Source: Sphingomonas daechungensis
Lineage (GTDB): Bacteria; Pseudomonadota; Alphaproteobacteria; Sphingomonadales; Sphingomonadaceae
Assembly: GCF_014489495.1 (NCBI RefSeq)
Contig: NZ_CP060780.1
Location: 1,809,001-1,873,000 of the forward strand
Direction of reading: 5' to 3'
DNA: 64,000 nucleotides
Shown here: in pieces, positions 10,140 through 19,880 of the stretch
Layout of the letters: each line of letters opens with the position of its first letter
Numbering within the stretch: the stretch's first letter is position 1
The notes under the pieces: generated by a model
Database searches by the model: none
Told to the model about the DNA's origin: nothing
The model's input: the letters and a program-made list of their open reading frames with translations, nothing else
Translations under genes and position numbers: made by a program

Positions 10140-11338
10140 CATCCGCAGAGCGCTCCGCTCGCTTTCAGCGACGCGATTTCCTGATCGGCGAATCCTGCCG
10201 CCGAAAGGATCGCCGCGCCGTCGCTTCCGTGCGCCGGACCGGGCTCCCCAATCTCCCCCGGCGTCACCGAGAAATCCGTGGGAATGCCGGGAAGCGCATC
10301 TTGCCCGAGGCGGTCTCGCGCTCCTTCCAGAAACTTGCCTCTTCGAGATGCGGGTCGTGCAGCAGGTCCGTCATGCTGTGGATCGGCATCGCCGGAATTT
10401 GCGCGGTCTTAAATAACTCCATCCATTCGTCGTTGGTTCGCTGCCGCATCACGTCGGCGAGGCGGCCAAGCACGGTGCCGATGTTGTGAGTCCGATCCGC
10501 GATGGTCTTGAACATCGGATCCCGCGACCACTCGGGGTTTCCGATCGCGTCAAAGAATGACTGCCAGTGACGGTCGGTGTAGATCATCACTCCAATGTAG
10601 CCATCAGCCGTGCGGTATGGACGACGCTCCGCGGAGACGACGCGAGGGTATTCGGGCGGGCCAAGCGGCGGGTCAAACAGACTTCCGCTCAGGTGCTCGG
10701 CACAGGTGAAACTGACCAGGGTCTCAAACATCGGGACTTCGATCTCTTGCCCGCCGGCGCCCTTCTCTCGGGCAAATAGCGCGGCCGCAATGGCGTAGGC
10801 TGCGGTCAGTCCGGCAACCTTGTCGGCAACGACGGTGGCCAAATATGCCGGTTCGCCGCCGTTCAGTCGTGACTGGAGGTCGGCCAAGCCAGCAGCCGCC
10901 TGCACGATGTCATCATAGGCAGGGTAGTCACGATACCGTCCCGCGCGTCCAAAACCGTAGAGGTTGGCGTAGATGATTTGGGGTTTGCCTCACTTACCGC
11001 GGAATAGTCGAGGCCCAGCCGCTTGATCGCACCGGCACGCATCGAATGCAGAAAAACGTCCGCATCTGCGGCAAGGCGCAACAAGGCTTCGCGCGCTGCC
11101 GGTTGCTTGAGATCGAGCGCCAGGCTGCGCTTTCCCCGGTTCAGATTGATGAACATGGCACCGCGACCGGCCTCAGGGCCCGGCGGAAGGAAGCGGGTGG
11201 TGTCACCCTTGGGATCCTCGACCTTGATGACGTCAGCACCGAGGTCTGCGAAGATCTGAGTCGCGTAAGGCCCATCAGCACGCTGGTGAGATCAAGAACC
11301 CGCACGCCCGCCAGTGGGCCCTTGCCGCGCCCCGCCAT
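10136..11338 (-). CDS. Class III CoA-transferase, CaiB/BaiF family (three frameshifts)
   Basis: CoA-transferase of about 401 aa that moves CoA between acids, often to activate carnitine, bile-acid or aromatic acids. After repair it begins MAGRGKGPLAGVRVLDLTSV, continues with the family's DLGADVIKVEDPKGD and MFINLNRGKRSLALDLK, and includes MFETLVSFTCAEHLSG. Shifts near 11263 (MG-PYATQIFAD, one C missing), near 10985 (NPK-IIYANLYGFGR, one A missing) and near 10278 (PGIPTDFSVTPGEIG, one G or C missing). The repaired C-terminus ends KASGALCGC at 10136. The start lies opposite the ThuA-like gene with 38 bases between; no copy of the island palindrome is there. Confidence 0.82.
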
Positions 11339-11376
11339 CAGCCTAGTCTCGCGCGTACGGGCAAGGGAGAGTCCTG

Positions 11377-12105
11377 ATGCAGGTGCATCTGGTTGCGGCG
11401 GGCAAATATCACGACATCGATTTCGCGCGCCTTGAGCTGTTGAAGCTGCTTGCCGAGATCCCGGAAATTCGGACCACTGTCGCAATCGATTACGGCGATC
11501 TCGAGCGGCTTGTCGATTGCAGTCTTTTGATCACCTACACCTGCGATGTCGTACCGACCGATGAGCAGGTTGCCGGTCTGACGTCGTTCCTGGAGCGGGG
11601 AGGGCGCTGGCTCGCGCTTCACGGCACCAACAGCGTGATTCAGTTCGATAAAGACGGGGCGATCACACCGGATATTGCTCCGGACTTCATGAAGCTGCTC
11701 GGCACCCGCTTCGTCGGGCATCCGCCGATCGAGCCGTTCAAGGTCCGGATCAGCCGCGATCATCCGCTCACCGCCGGGATGCGCGACTTTTCGACCCTCG
11801 ACGAACTTTATTTGTCGGAGCGAATAGCGGACGTCGACGTCCTGATGCATAGCCGTTTCGAAGGCGGCGCGTGTCCTGATTTCGCGGAGGCGGACCAGGC
11901 GGCTCAGGACGTACCGATCCTTTACCTTCGCCAAGTCGGGGAGGGCGCGATCCTTTACTGCACGCTTGGCCATTGCCGCGGGCACTACGACCTTAGGCCG
12001 CTGTCGAACTTCTGGCCGCATCCACAGCGCTGCAGCTGGGATTACCCGGAGTTTGCGGAAATCCTCCGCCGCGGAATTCGCTGGGGGTTCGACCGGCAAA
12101 TCTAG
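11377..12105 (+). CDS. ThuA-like domain protein
   Basis: Intact 242-aa protein of the ThuA/trehalose-utilisation-like family (class I glutamine-amidotransferase-like fold). The characteristic segments GGRWLALHGTN, EPFKVRISRDHPLTAG and ILYCTLGHCRGHYD are present. No catalytic triad of a true amidotransferase is evident and there is no signal peptide, so the protein is probably cytoplasmic. Biochemical role in this family is poorly defined; some members accompany sugar or ring catabolism genes. It is convergent with the TetR gene, the two stop codons sharing CTAG at 12102-12105. Confidence 0.75.
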   Translation: MQVHLVAAGKYHDIDFARLELLKLLAEIPEIRTTVAIDYGDLERLVDCSLLITYTCDVVPTDEQVAGLTSFLERGGRWLALHGTNSVIQFDKDGAITPDIAPDFMKLLGTRFVGHPPIEPFKVRISRDHPLTAGMRDFSTLDELYLSERIADVDVLMHSRFEGGACPDFAEADQAAQDVPILYLRQVGEGAILYCTLGHCRGHYDLRPLSNFWPHPQRCSWDYPEFAEILRRGIRWGFDRQI

Positions 12106-12736
12106 TCCTGGGGACGGAGCGCGATGATCTGTGCTTCGAGATTCTCGAGCACGGGATCGATCATGGCTTCGTCGCAACCGTGGATGAGACGGTTGATGGC
12201 CATGCCTTCGACGGTGTTCTGGGTGAGGGCAAGCGCGAGGTCGAAGGCCTTGCGATCCTGCTGCCACTGCGGGAAGAGCTGAACGGCCAACTCGTACCAG
12301 CGGGCGCGGAACTCTGCCTGAGCAGGCTCGAGGATGCGGGCCAGATTGTTGTCTGTACGAGCGGCAATTGCGAGCTCGACGAAAGCGACGAACGCGGGCT
12401 CAGCAACTGCTTCCAGTACGTCCGAACCAGCGTGCGTACGTCGCTGCCCGGACTAGCCGCCGCTCTGCGGAATGCGCGCAACCGCCGGTCGAGCAATTCT
12501 GCGATCGTCGCCTGCATCAAGGCGCCACCGTTCTCGAAGTGATGGAGCATGGCACCGCGCGAGAGCCCGGCCTCGGCTGCGACCTTTGGCGTGGTCGTGC
12601 CGGAATAGCCGAATTTCACGAGGCAGCGGATGGTGGATTCGATCAGGCGCGCGCGCGTCTGGGCGCTCTTCAGTGCCTGCTGCGTAGGCTCGAATGCGCT
12701 CTTCGAAGCGGCGGGTTTCAACGCGGTGCGAGCCAT
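12102..12736 (-). CDS. TetR/AcrR-family regulator, likely controller of the island (one frameshift)
   Basis: DNA-binding regulator of about 211 aa. The N-terminal helix-turn-helix reads TRARLIESTIRCLVKFGYSG then TTTPKVAAEAGLSRGAMLHH, the standard TetR pattern; the C-terminal half should bind an effector, often an acyl-CoA or the substrate. The start MARTALKPAASK at 12736 is preferred because longer versions run into the operator. One missing base near 12390 breaks the frame, after which WYELAVQLFPQWQQD to LRPQD follows. A 22-base palindrome lies 27 bases upstream and recurs four more times in the island, which suggests self-regulation plus control of the catabolic genes. Confidence 0.88.
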
Positions 12737-12762
12737 GATTTCTCCAAGGCCGAGCTCGTAAA

Positions 12763-12784
12763 AAAAACAAGCATGATTGTTTTT
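12763..12784. promoter_or_regulatory. Operator copy 1: A-tract ACAAGCATGATTGT T-tract palindrome
   Basis: Palindrome with core at 12767-12780, centred between 12773 and 12774, flanked by five A and five T. It lies between the divergent TetR and SDR genes. A possible promoter for the SDR follows: TTGACA at 12788-12793 and TATAGA at 12815-12820, with a longer than ideal spacer of 21. TetR-family dimers bind such palindromes and repress by covering promoter elements; binding here is inferred from position and recurrence. Confidence 0.75.
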
Positions 12785-12849
12785 GCTTTGACAAGTCAAG
12801 TCGGGATGCCGCCTTATAGAAGCATGTTCTGAGGGAGGAAAAGCGGTCG

Positions 12850-13609
12850 ATGGGACGCGTCGAAGGAAAGGTTGCCCTGGTAACCGGCGGGGGATCGGGT
12901 CTCGGTGCCGCTGATTGCCGGAGATTGGCGGAAGAGGGCGCCAAGGTTGCGGTGACAGACGTCAATCTAGAGGCCGCTCAAAAGGTCGCTGACGAGATCG
13001 GTGACCAAGCCATTGCCCTTCGCCACGACGTTGCTTCGGAGGAAGATTGGAAATCCGTACTGGCCGAGGTTGAGCGAAGGTTCGGCGGCCTGAACATTCT
13101 CGTGAATAACGCCGGCATCGTCGTGGTCGCGGATCCGGAGGAGACGACGCTCGAGCAATTCCGGAAGGTGCAAGCGGTCATGAACGAGGGCGTTTTCCTC
13201 GGTTGCAAATATGCCATTCCGCTGATCGTGAAGTCGGGTGGCGGGTCGATCATCAACATGAGCTCGACCGCCAGCCATCTCGGCTATCCGCCCTTCTTCG
13301 CCTACTCTGCCGCGAAAGGCGCGGTGCGGTCGATGACCAAGTCGATCGCCATTCACTGCCAGCAGAAGGGCTACGGCATTCGGTGCAATTCGGTCCATCC
13401 GGCATCGATCGAGACGCCCATGATCCAGGGGCAATGGGCCGCCCGGGCAGGAGCAGGCAGTTCCGGAAGGCGTTCTGCCATCGGGCGCTATCGGAGCACC
13501 CAAAGACGTCGCCAACCTCATCCTTTACCTCGCGTCCGACGAATCGCGTTTCGTCACCGGCTCGGAGATTCTGATCGACAACGGCCTGATCATTACACCT
13601 GCCGGATAA
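12850..13609 (+). CDS. Short-chain dehydrogenase/reductase 1 (two frameshifts)
   Basis: Classical SDR of about 253 aa, NAD(P)-dependent alcohol/ketone oxidoreductase. Cofactor motif TGGGSGLGAADC, structural NNAG, the Ser of INMSSTASHLG and the catalytic YSAAKGA are all present, as is the C-terminal FVTGSEILIDNG. GAGGGAGGA lies about 10 bases upstream of the ATG. Two missing G bases between 13425 and 13450 explain the shift (ETPMIQG then GQEQAVPEGVLPSGAIGAP). The gene is divergent from TetR across operator 1 and its stop touches operator 2. The ring or side-chain alcohol it handles is unknown. Confidence 0.85.
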
Positions 13610-13630
13610 AAAACAGTCATGCTTGTTTGT
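13609..13630. promoter_or_regulatory. Operator copy 2: ACAGTCATGCTTGT palindrome
   Basis: Core at 13613-13626, centred between 13619 and 13620, with the same A-tract on the left and T-rich right flank as the other copies. It overlaps the last base of the SDR1 stop and precedes SDR2 by 43 bases, so it probably governs the operon running from SDR2 through the Rieske oxygenase and the 2-oxoacid dehydrogenase genes to 20406. Confidence 0.72.
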
Positions 13631-13673
13631 TTTCTATTGAACGACCGCAAAGTTTCAGCGTAGCAGCGGGGCA

Positions 13674-14422
13674 ATGGCAGATAGGCAGAAGCGCGCATTG
13701 GTGCTTGGCGCATCGAGTGAGGGGGGATCGGTGAAGCCGTTGCCCGGCGTCTCGCTCAAGACGGCTTTTCCGTTGTGGTCGCGGGCCGCCGTCGCGAGCC
13801 GCTCGAAAAGCTCGCCGCGGAGATCGACGCCGATGTCCTGACCTGTGACGTCACGAATGAAGACAGCATCGAGGCAATGATCGATGCCGCTGGTCCTCTC
13901 GACGTCGGGATCAACACCGCCGGGACAACGGACGTCGGCTCAATCGCCAAGATCAAGCGCGAACGGGTCGAGGCTCAGTTTGCGCTTCACGTGACTGGCA
14001 ACCTCCTTTTCATGAAACATGCGGTCGCGCGCATGGGCGACGGCGGTTCGATAATCCTGTTTTCGTCGCTGACAGCGCGAGTGCCAGGCACGGGTCTCGC
14101 AGCCTATGCGGGGGCCAAGGCTGCGCTCGAACATATCGTTCGCATCGCAGCGCTCGAGTTCGGGCCGCGCTCGATCCGGGTCAATGCAGTGGCTCCAGGC
14201 TTCACGCGGACGCCGATGACCGAGGCATTCCTTGCCGATGAACGGATCGCCGGAATCTACAAGAATGAAACGGCGCTCGGTCAGCTGACCGAGCCTGCTC
14301 AGGTCGCTTCGGCCGTTGCATGGCTCGCGTCCGACGATTGCTTTACTACCGGCGAGACGATCGCAGTCTCAGGCGGCGCTCAGTTGCTGCGTCTCCCGAC
14401 CGGTGCGGAACTCAGGGGATAG
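13674..14422 (+). CDS. Short-chain dehydrogenase/reductase 2 (one frameshift)
   Basis: SDR of about 249 aa. The N-terminus MADRQKRALVLGASSEGG is in one frame and continues as IGEAVARRLAQDGFSVVVAG in the next; one G missing from a G run at 13723-13728 explains this. The motif GASSEGGIG binds the cofactor; INTAG, SSLTARVPGTG and YAGAKAALE give the structural Asn region, Ser, Tyr and Lys. It heads the long plus-strand operon behind operator 2 and is followed after three bases by SDR3. Substrate unknown. Confidence 0.85.
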
Positions 14423-14425
14423 CGA

Positions 14426-15185
14426 ATGGACCTAGGGCTCGCAGGCAAGAAAGCGATCATCGTCGGTGGAGCACGCGGCATTGGCTACGCCATCGCCGAA
14501 GTGCTCGCTCGTGAGGGGTGCGAGCTCGCCATCAGCGCGCGCAGCTCAGACGCGGTCAAGGACAGCGTGGCGAACCTCAAACGGTACGACACCCGCGTTG
14601 TCGGCGGCGCCGTCGATGTGAAGAAGCCGGATGCATACCGGAAATGGCTGGAAAAGGCGGTCGAGCAGCTGGAAGGCTGCGACATCCTCATTCCGATTAC
14701 CTCTGCCGGCGGGGGCCTCGGCAGCGAGAAATATTGGGAGAAGGCATTCGAGGTAGACGTGCTTGGCCCGGTGCGCGCGGTCGACCTCGTCTTGCCGCAC
14801 ATGGTCAAGCGTCAGTCGGGATCGATCGTCCTGATCGCCACGACCTCAGCCGGCGAAGCCATGGGGGGCCACAGCCTTACAATGCCATGAAGGCCTCGCT
14901 TGTGACTTGGGCAAGCAGCTGGCGCTCGCCCATGGAAAGGACGGGATCAGGGTCAACGTGGTCTCACCGGGCCCGATCGAGTTCGAGGGCGGCAATTGGG
15001 AGATGATCAAGGATACGATGACCAAGTTCTACGAAGCGACGCTGAGGCAGCAGCCCCTCGGGCGCTTCGGTAAGCCGGACGAGATCGCACGCTGCGTTGC
15101 GTTCATCGCATCGCCAGCCGCCAGCTGGGTGAACGGATCGCACCTGATCGTCGACGGCGGCTTCACCAACCGTACGCACTTCTAG
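14426..15185 (+). CDS. Short-chain dehydrogenase/reductase 3 (two frameshifts)
   Basis: SDR of about 254 aa with cofactor motif VGGARGIGYAIAE, SAGGGLGSEKYW, the Ser of IVLIATTSAG and a catalytic YNAMK hidden between two frame changes near 14877 and 14905 (GG-PQPYNAMKASLVTW-GKQLALAHG); each needs one extra base, the first in a G run. The C-terminus WVNGSHLIVDGGFTN is typical. The start follows the SDR2 stop directly, and the next gene starts 17 bases after its stop, so it belongs to the same operon as the first Rieske oxygenase. Confidence 0.85.
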
Positions 15186-15201
15186 GACGCGGGCGGCCAC
15201 G

Positions 15202-16530
15202 GTGGACGTCAAGCGGGAGGTCAAGATCGAGCGGGTCAGTCCCGCCGTCGCGGGCAATGGCACGCCCGTCGAGAAGGTGCCCGACCCTGAGCTCGGCTAC
15301 GACGTCATTCCCGCCGATCGATACTTCAGCCGAGAATTCATGGCGCTCGAGTGGGAACATGTCTGGACGAAGGTGTGGCTGCTCGCCGGCCGAAGCGACG
15401 ACATGCCTGAGTCCGGCGACTATATCTGCACCGACATCGGCAAGGAAAGTGTCCTCATCGTCCGGCAGCCCGATGGCTCGGTGAAGGCGTTTCACAACGT
15501 CTGCCTCCACCGCGGCAACCGTCTTCGTCCCGAAGGTCTCGGCAATGCCGAGAAATTCCAGTGCATGTACCATCACTGGACCTACGGCCTCGACGGCAGC
15601 ATCGAGCACATTCCGGACCTCTCCAGCTTCCCGCAGGGCTGCCCGCCGGGCGGCCGCATCCAAGCGCTTCCCGCAGGCGAGTGGGGAAGCTTCGTCTGGT
15701 TCTCATTGAACCCCGATGCCGAGCCGCTGGCCGACTATCTCGACCCGGTGAATGCGCACTTGTCGCCGTATCATTTCGAGCGGATGCGGTGGGTGCGCGA
15801 CATCACCGTCGAATGGAACTGCAACTGGAAAGCGAGCGTCGACGCTTTCAACGAAAGCTATCACGTCCAGGGCATTCACCCGCAGCTGATGTGGTACCTC
15901 GACGACGTCAATCTGCAGATCGACTGTTTCGGGAAGCACAATCGCTATTTGATCCCGTTCGGGACGATCAGCCCGCGCAAGGCGCTACCTTCGCAGATCC
16001 CGCCGCCGATCCAGTTCATGATGGAAAAGGCCGGCATGGACCCGGCCGATTACGAAGGTCCAATGACCGGGATCCGGAAGGCGATCCAGCGTCACATGCG
16101 CAAGTTCGGCCACAAGAAGGGCCGCGACTATTCCGAGCTAAACGACGATCAACTGACCGACGATTACCACTACACGATCTTCCCGAACGTCACGCTGAAC
16201 ACTCATGCCGACGACCTGATGCTGTTCCGTCAGCGGCCGCACCCGGACGACCCCGACAAGATGCTTTACGACATCTGGGTTTTCGAGCTTCCGGACGCCG
16301 AAAAGGACGACCCGGAGCGCGAATATCGCCGGCCGAAGCACCAGCATTTCAAGCATGGTGACAAGTCGATCGGCCTCGTGCTCGACCAGGACGCTTTCAA
16401 CCTGCCCAACGTGCAGAAGGGCATGCATTCGTCCGGTTTCCCGGGCCTGTGGATCGGCGACCAGGAGCTCCGCATCCGCCACTTCCACAAGGTCCTGGAC
16501 GACTATCTCGCCAAGGGGGGCGTACAATGA
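15202..16530 (+). CDS. Rieske non-haem iron oxygenase, catalytic (alpha) subunit 1
   Basis: Intact 442-aa ring-hydroxylating or demethylating oxygenase alpha subunit. The Rieske [2Fe-2S] site is C101-L-H103 and C121-M-Y-H124; the mononuclear iron is held by H221 and H226 in AFNESYHVQGIH, with E218 at the position of the bridging acid and a later Asp around 397 (VLDQDAF). GTG 15202 is the start. The stop overlaps the E1 alpha ATG (ATGA), so hydroxylation and the 2-oxoacid dehydrogenase are tightly coupled in expression. No small beta subunit follows, which fits the homotrimeric alpha-only subgroup. Reductase and ferredoxin are probably those at 5901-7442 or 32897. Substrate unknown. Confidence 0.9.
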   Translation: MDVKREVKIERVSPAVAGNGTPVEKVPDPELGYDVIPADRYFSREFMALEWEHVWTKVWLLAGRSDDMPESGDYICTDIGKESVLIVRQPDGSVKAFHNVCLHRGNRLRPEGLGNAEKFQCMYHHWTYGLDGSIEHIPDLSSFPQGCPPGGRIQALPAGEWGSFVWFSLNPDAEPLADYLDPVNAHLSPYHFERMRWVRDITVEWNCNWKASVDAFNESYHVQGIHPQLMWYLDDVNLQIDCFGKHNRYLIPFGTISPRKALPSQIPPPIQFMMEKAGMDPADYEGPMTGIRKAIQRHMRKFGHKKGRDYSELNDDQLTDDYHYTIFPNVTLNTHADDLMLFRQRPHPDDPDKMLYDIWVFELPDAEKDDPEREYRRPKHQHFKHGDKSIGLVLDQDAFNLPNVQKGMHSSGFPGLWIGDQELRIRHFHKVLDDYLAKGGVQ

Positions 16531-17501
16531 GTCAGCTCGGCAGGGACGATCTCCTGACCGCCTACCGCAGGATGGCGACGATCCGTGCCTTCGAGGAGCG
16601 GCTTCACGACGAAATAAAGACGGGAGAGATCGCCGGCTTCACCCATCTCTACTGCGGGCAGGAGGCCGCGGCGGTGGGCGTCTGCCATCACCTCGCCGAC
16701 GACGATTACATCGTCTCCACGCACCGCGGGCATGGGCACTGCATCGCCAAAGGCTGCGACGTCAAAGCGATGATGCAGGAGATCTACGGACGCGCCGGCG
16801 GCCTGTGCAAAGGCAAGGGCGGCTCCATGCACATCGCTGACATTTCCATCGGCATGCTGGGCGCAAATGGCATCGTCGGAGCGGGTGCTCCCATCGCCGT
16901 CGGAGCGGCAATCAGTGCCAAGCTCGACGGAAGGGGAAAGGTCTCGGTCGCCTTCTCCGGCGACGGCGCCTGCAACCAGGGCACCACGTTCGAGGCGATG
17001 AACCTGGCCGTCGTCCTTAAGGTCCCGGCCGTCTTCGTGTTCGAGAATAATCATTATTCGGAGCACACGGGCGTCGACTATTCGGTCGGAACGTCGAACG
17101 ACATTGCCAGCCGGGCGGAGGCGTTCGGTATGAAGGCGTGGCGCGCCGACGGCTGCGATTTCTTTTCGACCTTCGAAGCCATGCGCGACCTTCTCGACCA
17201 TGTCCGTGGCGGGGGCGGACCTGCGGCAATCGAGCTGGATACGGAGCGCTTCTACGGCCACTTCGAGGGCGATCCCCAACGCTATCGCGGACCGGGCGAG
17301 CTCGACCGCATTCGTGAGAGCCGAGATTGCCTGAAGGCCTTCCGAAGCCGCGTCCGAGAGTTCGCCGACATTTCCGCGGACGATGTGGATGTGATTGATG
17401 GCGAAGTCGGCACGCTTATCGACGAGGCCACCGCCGAAGCAAAAGCTGCGCCGCCGCCTCCGCCGGAGGCCGTCCTCGAAGACGTGTACGTGAGCTACTG
17501 A
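16527..17501 (+). CDS. 2-oxoacid/acetoin dehydrogenase E1 component, alpha subunit
   Basis: Intact 324-aa thiamine-diphosphate-dependent E1 alpha subunit, most like acetoin or pyruvate dehydrogenase. The ThDP motif is GDGACNQGTTFEAMNLA running to FVFENN (GDG to NN), with HRGHGHCIAKG and CKGKGGSMHIA upstream as in the family. It should decarboxylate a 2-oxoacid or acyloin and pass the acyl unit to the lipoyl group of E2. ATG overlaps the Rieske stop and its own stop overlaps the beta subunit ATG (TGATG). Its place in a Rieske operon suggests a substrate derived from the island's compound, not central pyruvate; that is inference. Confidence 0.9.
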   Translation: MSQLGRDDLLTAYRRMATIRAFEERLHDEIKTGEIAGFTHLYCGQEAAAVGVCHHLADDDYIVSTHRGHGHCIAKGCDVKAMMQEIYGRAGGLCKGKGGSMHIADISIGMLGANGIVGAGAPIAVGAAISAKLDGRGKVSVAFSGDGACNQGTTFEAMNLAVVLKVPAVFVFENNHYSEHTGVDYSVGTSNDIASRAEAFGMKAWRADGCDFFSTFEAMRDLLDHVRGGGGPAAIELDTERFYGHFEGDPQRYRGPGELDRIRESRDCLKAFRSRVREFADISADDVDVIDGEVGTLIDEATAEAKAAPPPPPEAVLEDVYVSY

Positions 17502-18514
17502 TGGCGGTGATGTCGATCCGCGAGGCGATCAATCGCACGATCGCCGAGGAGATGGAGCGCGACGAGACCGTCATCGCGCTTGGCGAGGATATCGTCGGCG
17601 GCATGGGAACCGCTGGCGGGCCGGAAGCCATCGGGGGCATTTGGGGCGCCACGGGCGGGCTCTACGCGAAATTCGGCCCCGGCCGGGTCATCGATACGCC
17701 GATCAGCGAAAGCGCGATCGTCGGTGCCGCCGCGGGCGCGGCGCTAGCGGGCAAGCGACCGATCGCCGAGCTGATGTTCGCCGACTTCGTTGGCGTCAGC
17801 CTCGACCAGATCTGGAACCAGATGGCCAAGTTCCGATACATGTTCGGAGGCAAGACCAAGTGCCCCGCCGTGATCCGGCTAATCTACGGCGCCGGAATGA
17901 ACGCGGCCGCCCAGCACAGCCAGTCGGTCTACGCGATGATGACCTCCATGCCCGGCCTGAAGATCGCTTTGCCGGCGACACCGGCCGACGCGAAAGGCTT
18001 GCTGACGGAGGCGATCCGTGGGGACGATCCGGTGCTCTTCTTCGAGCACAAGGCAATGTTCGGCGTGAAGGGCGAGGTGCCTGAGGGCGAACATCGCGTT
18101 CCGTTCGGCCACGCCCGCCTCACGCGCGAGGGCGGCGACGTCACGATCGTGACTTGCGGCCGTATGGTGAACTTTTCGGAGAAGGCTGCGGACAAGCTGG
18201 CGGCCGACGGGATCGGTTGCGACGTCATCGACCTCCGCACCACCAGCCCGCTCGACGAAGAGACGATCCTCGACAGCGTCGAGCAAACGGGCCGTCTGGT
18301 CGTCGTCGACGAAAGCCCGCCGCGGTGCAGCCTGGCCGCCGACATTTCTGCCTTGGTCACTGCCAAGGCGTTCTCGTCGCTCAAGGCGCCACCGGAACTG
18401 GTGACCGCACCCCACACGCCGATCCCGTTCGCGCGAGAGCTGGAGCGAGCCTGGCTGCCGTCTCCGCAGAAGGTCGAGGAGGCGGTGCGCAAGGCGCTCG
18501 CCTTCCGGAGCTAG
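17501..18514 (+). CDS. 2-oxoacid/acetoin dehydrogenase E1 component, beta subunit
   Basis: Intact 337-aa transketolase-like E1 beta subunit. Family segments: VIALGEDIVGGMGTAGG, TPISESAIVGAAAGAAL, the central QHSQSVYAM and the C-terminal FVDES-like VVVDESPP. The glutamate of the PISE motif normally activates the thiamine ring. It starts on the last base of the alpha stop and is followed by E2 after 5 bases. Works as an alpha2beta2 heterotetramer in known complexes. Confidence 0.9.
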   Translation: MAVMSIREAINRTIAEEMERDETVIALGEDIVGGMGTAGGPEAIGGIWGATGGLYAKFGPGRVIDTPISESAIVGAAAGAALAGKRPIAELMFADFVGVSLDQIWNQMAKFRYMFGGKTKCPAVIRLIYGAGMNAAAQHSQSVYAMMTSMPGLKIALPATPADAKGLLTEAIRGDDPVLFFEHKAMFGVKGEVPEGEHRVPFGHARLTREGGDVTIVTCGRMVNFSEKAADKLAADGIGCDVIDLRTTSPLDEETILDSVEQTGRLVVVDESPPRCSLAADISALVTAKAFSSLKAPPELVTAPHTPIPFARELERAWLPSPQKVEEAVRKALAFRS

Positions 18515-18519
18515 GATCG

Positions 18520-19880
18520 ATGCCGCTCAAGGCTTTCACCATGCCCAAGTGGGGCATCGAAATGTCGGAAGGCATGATCGGTGAATGGTCCGTCGAGGAG
18601 GGAAAGCCGTTCGCGCGCGGTGAGGTCATTGCGCTCATCGAGACCGACAAGATCACGAACGAGGTCGAAGCCGAGGCCGACGCCAAGTTCGTGCGCATCG
18701 TCGCACAGCAGGGGGAGACTTTGCCAGTTGGTGCCTTGCTGGCGGTGTATGGCGACGACGAGCCTAGCGCCGAGGTCGATGCATTTATCGCTGCCTTCCG
18801 TCCGGCCGATGCACGCATGGCGGCGAGCGACACCGAGGACATGATCGCCGAAGCAGCGGCCGAGACCGAAGTACCGCCAGCAGCTCCGCAAATCGATGAC
18901 AGTCTGGCCATCAGCCCGGCCGCACGTGCCCGGGCCGAGTCTGGGCACCTGGACGTTTCATCTATTGCGGGCAGCGGCCGCGGCGGAAGGATCATGCTGC
19001 AAGACGTCGAGCAGGCCCTGCGTCCGCCGGCTGATCCGCAGTTGAAGGGTCCCTTCGACGCGCAGGGCGAAGGCAATGGCTTCGCTTCTCCGATGGCGCG
19101 CCGGCTGGCGGCAAGGCACGGCGTGGACCTGAAAGCTCTCAAAGGAACGGGGCCGCGCGGCCGCATCTGCAAGGACGATGTCCTTTCTGCCGCAGGTGCC
19201 GGAGCAGCCGCACCGAGCGGTGAAATCGAGATTGTCGCCATGTCGCCGATGCGCAAAGCGATCGCCCGTCGGCTGACCGAAGCGAAACAAACGATCCCGC
19301 ATTTCTATCTGCGCCGCCGGGTTCGTGCGGATCGTCTGCTTTCGGCGCGGGAGGCAGCCGGTCGCCGGGGAAGCGTCAACGATTACCTGACGCGTGCCGT
19401 CGCGCTCGCGCTACGCGAAGTGCCGGAGGTCAACATCCAGGTCCGCGGCACGGAGATTCACCGCATTCCGACGGCCGACATCGCCATTGCCGTAGCGACC
19501 AACAAAGGGCTGCTGACGCCGGTCCTTCGCTCAGCGGAATCGCTGTCGGTCGAGCAGATCCGTGAGGCGGTTGGAGACCTCGCCGCGCGCGCTCGATCAT
19601 CGAAACTCAAGCAGGAAGAAATCGAGGGCGGGAGCTTCTCGCTGAGCAACCTCGGCCCTATGGAGTCGAGCAGTTCGACGCGATCATCAATCCGCCGCAG
19701 GGCGCGATCCTCGCCGTCGGCGCGGCACGTCCGGAGCCGATCGACGACGACGGCGCGATCCGCATCGTTCCCGTGCTGCACTTGTCCTTGAGCTGCGACC
19801 ACCGTGCCATTGACGGCGCCGACGGCGCGCGGTTCCTGGCGGCGCTGGCCAAGCTGATCGAACATCCGGAGCGCTTATGA
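18520..19880 (+). CDS. Dihydrolipoamide acyltransferase (E2) with two E3-binding domains (one frameshift)
   Basis: E2 core of the 2-oxoacid dehydrogenase complex, about 453 aa. Lipoyl domain at residues 1-80 with the lipoylated Lys44 in IETDKITNE. Two consecutive peripheral-subunit-binding domains follow (about 131-166, SPAARARAESG to DVEQAL; and about 189-224, SPMARRLAARHG to DDVLSA), where one is usual. The catalytic domain ends with LSCDHRAIDGADGARFL, holding the active His. One missing G near 19662-19666 shifts the frame (LGPMG-VEQFDAIINPPQGA). The stop overlaps the next ATG. No E3 (dihydrolipoamide dehydrogenase) gene is in the window, so the general cellular E3 is probably used. Confidence 0.87.
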
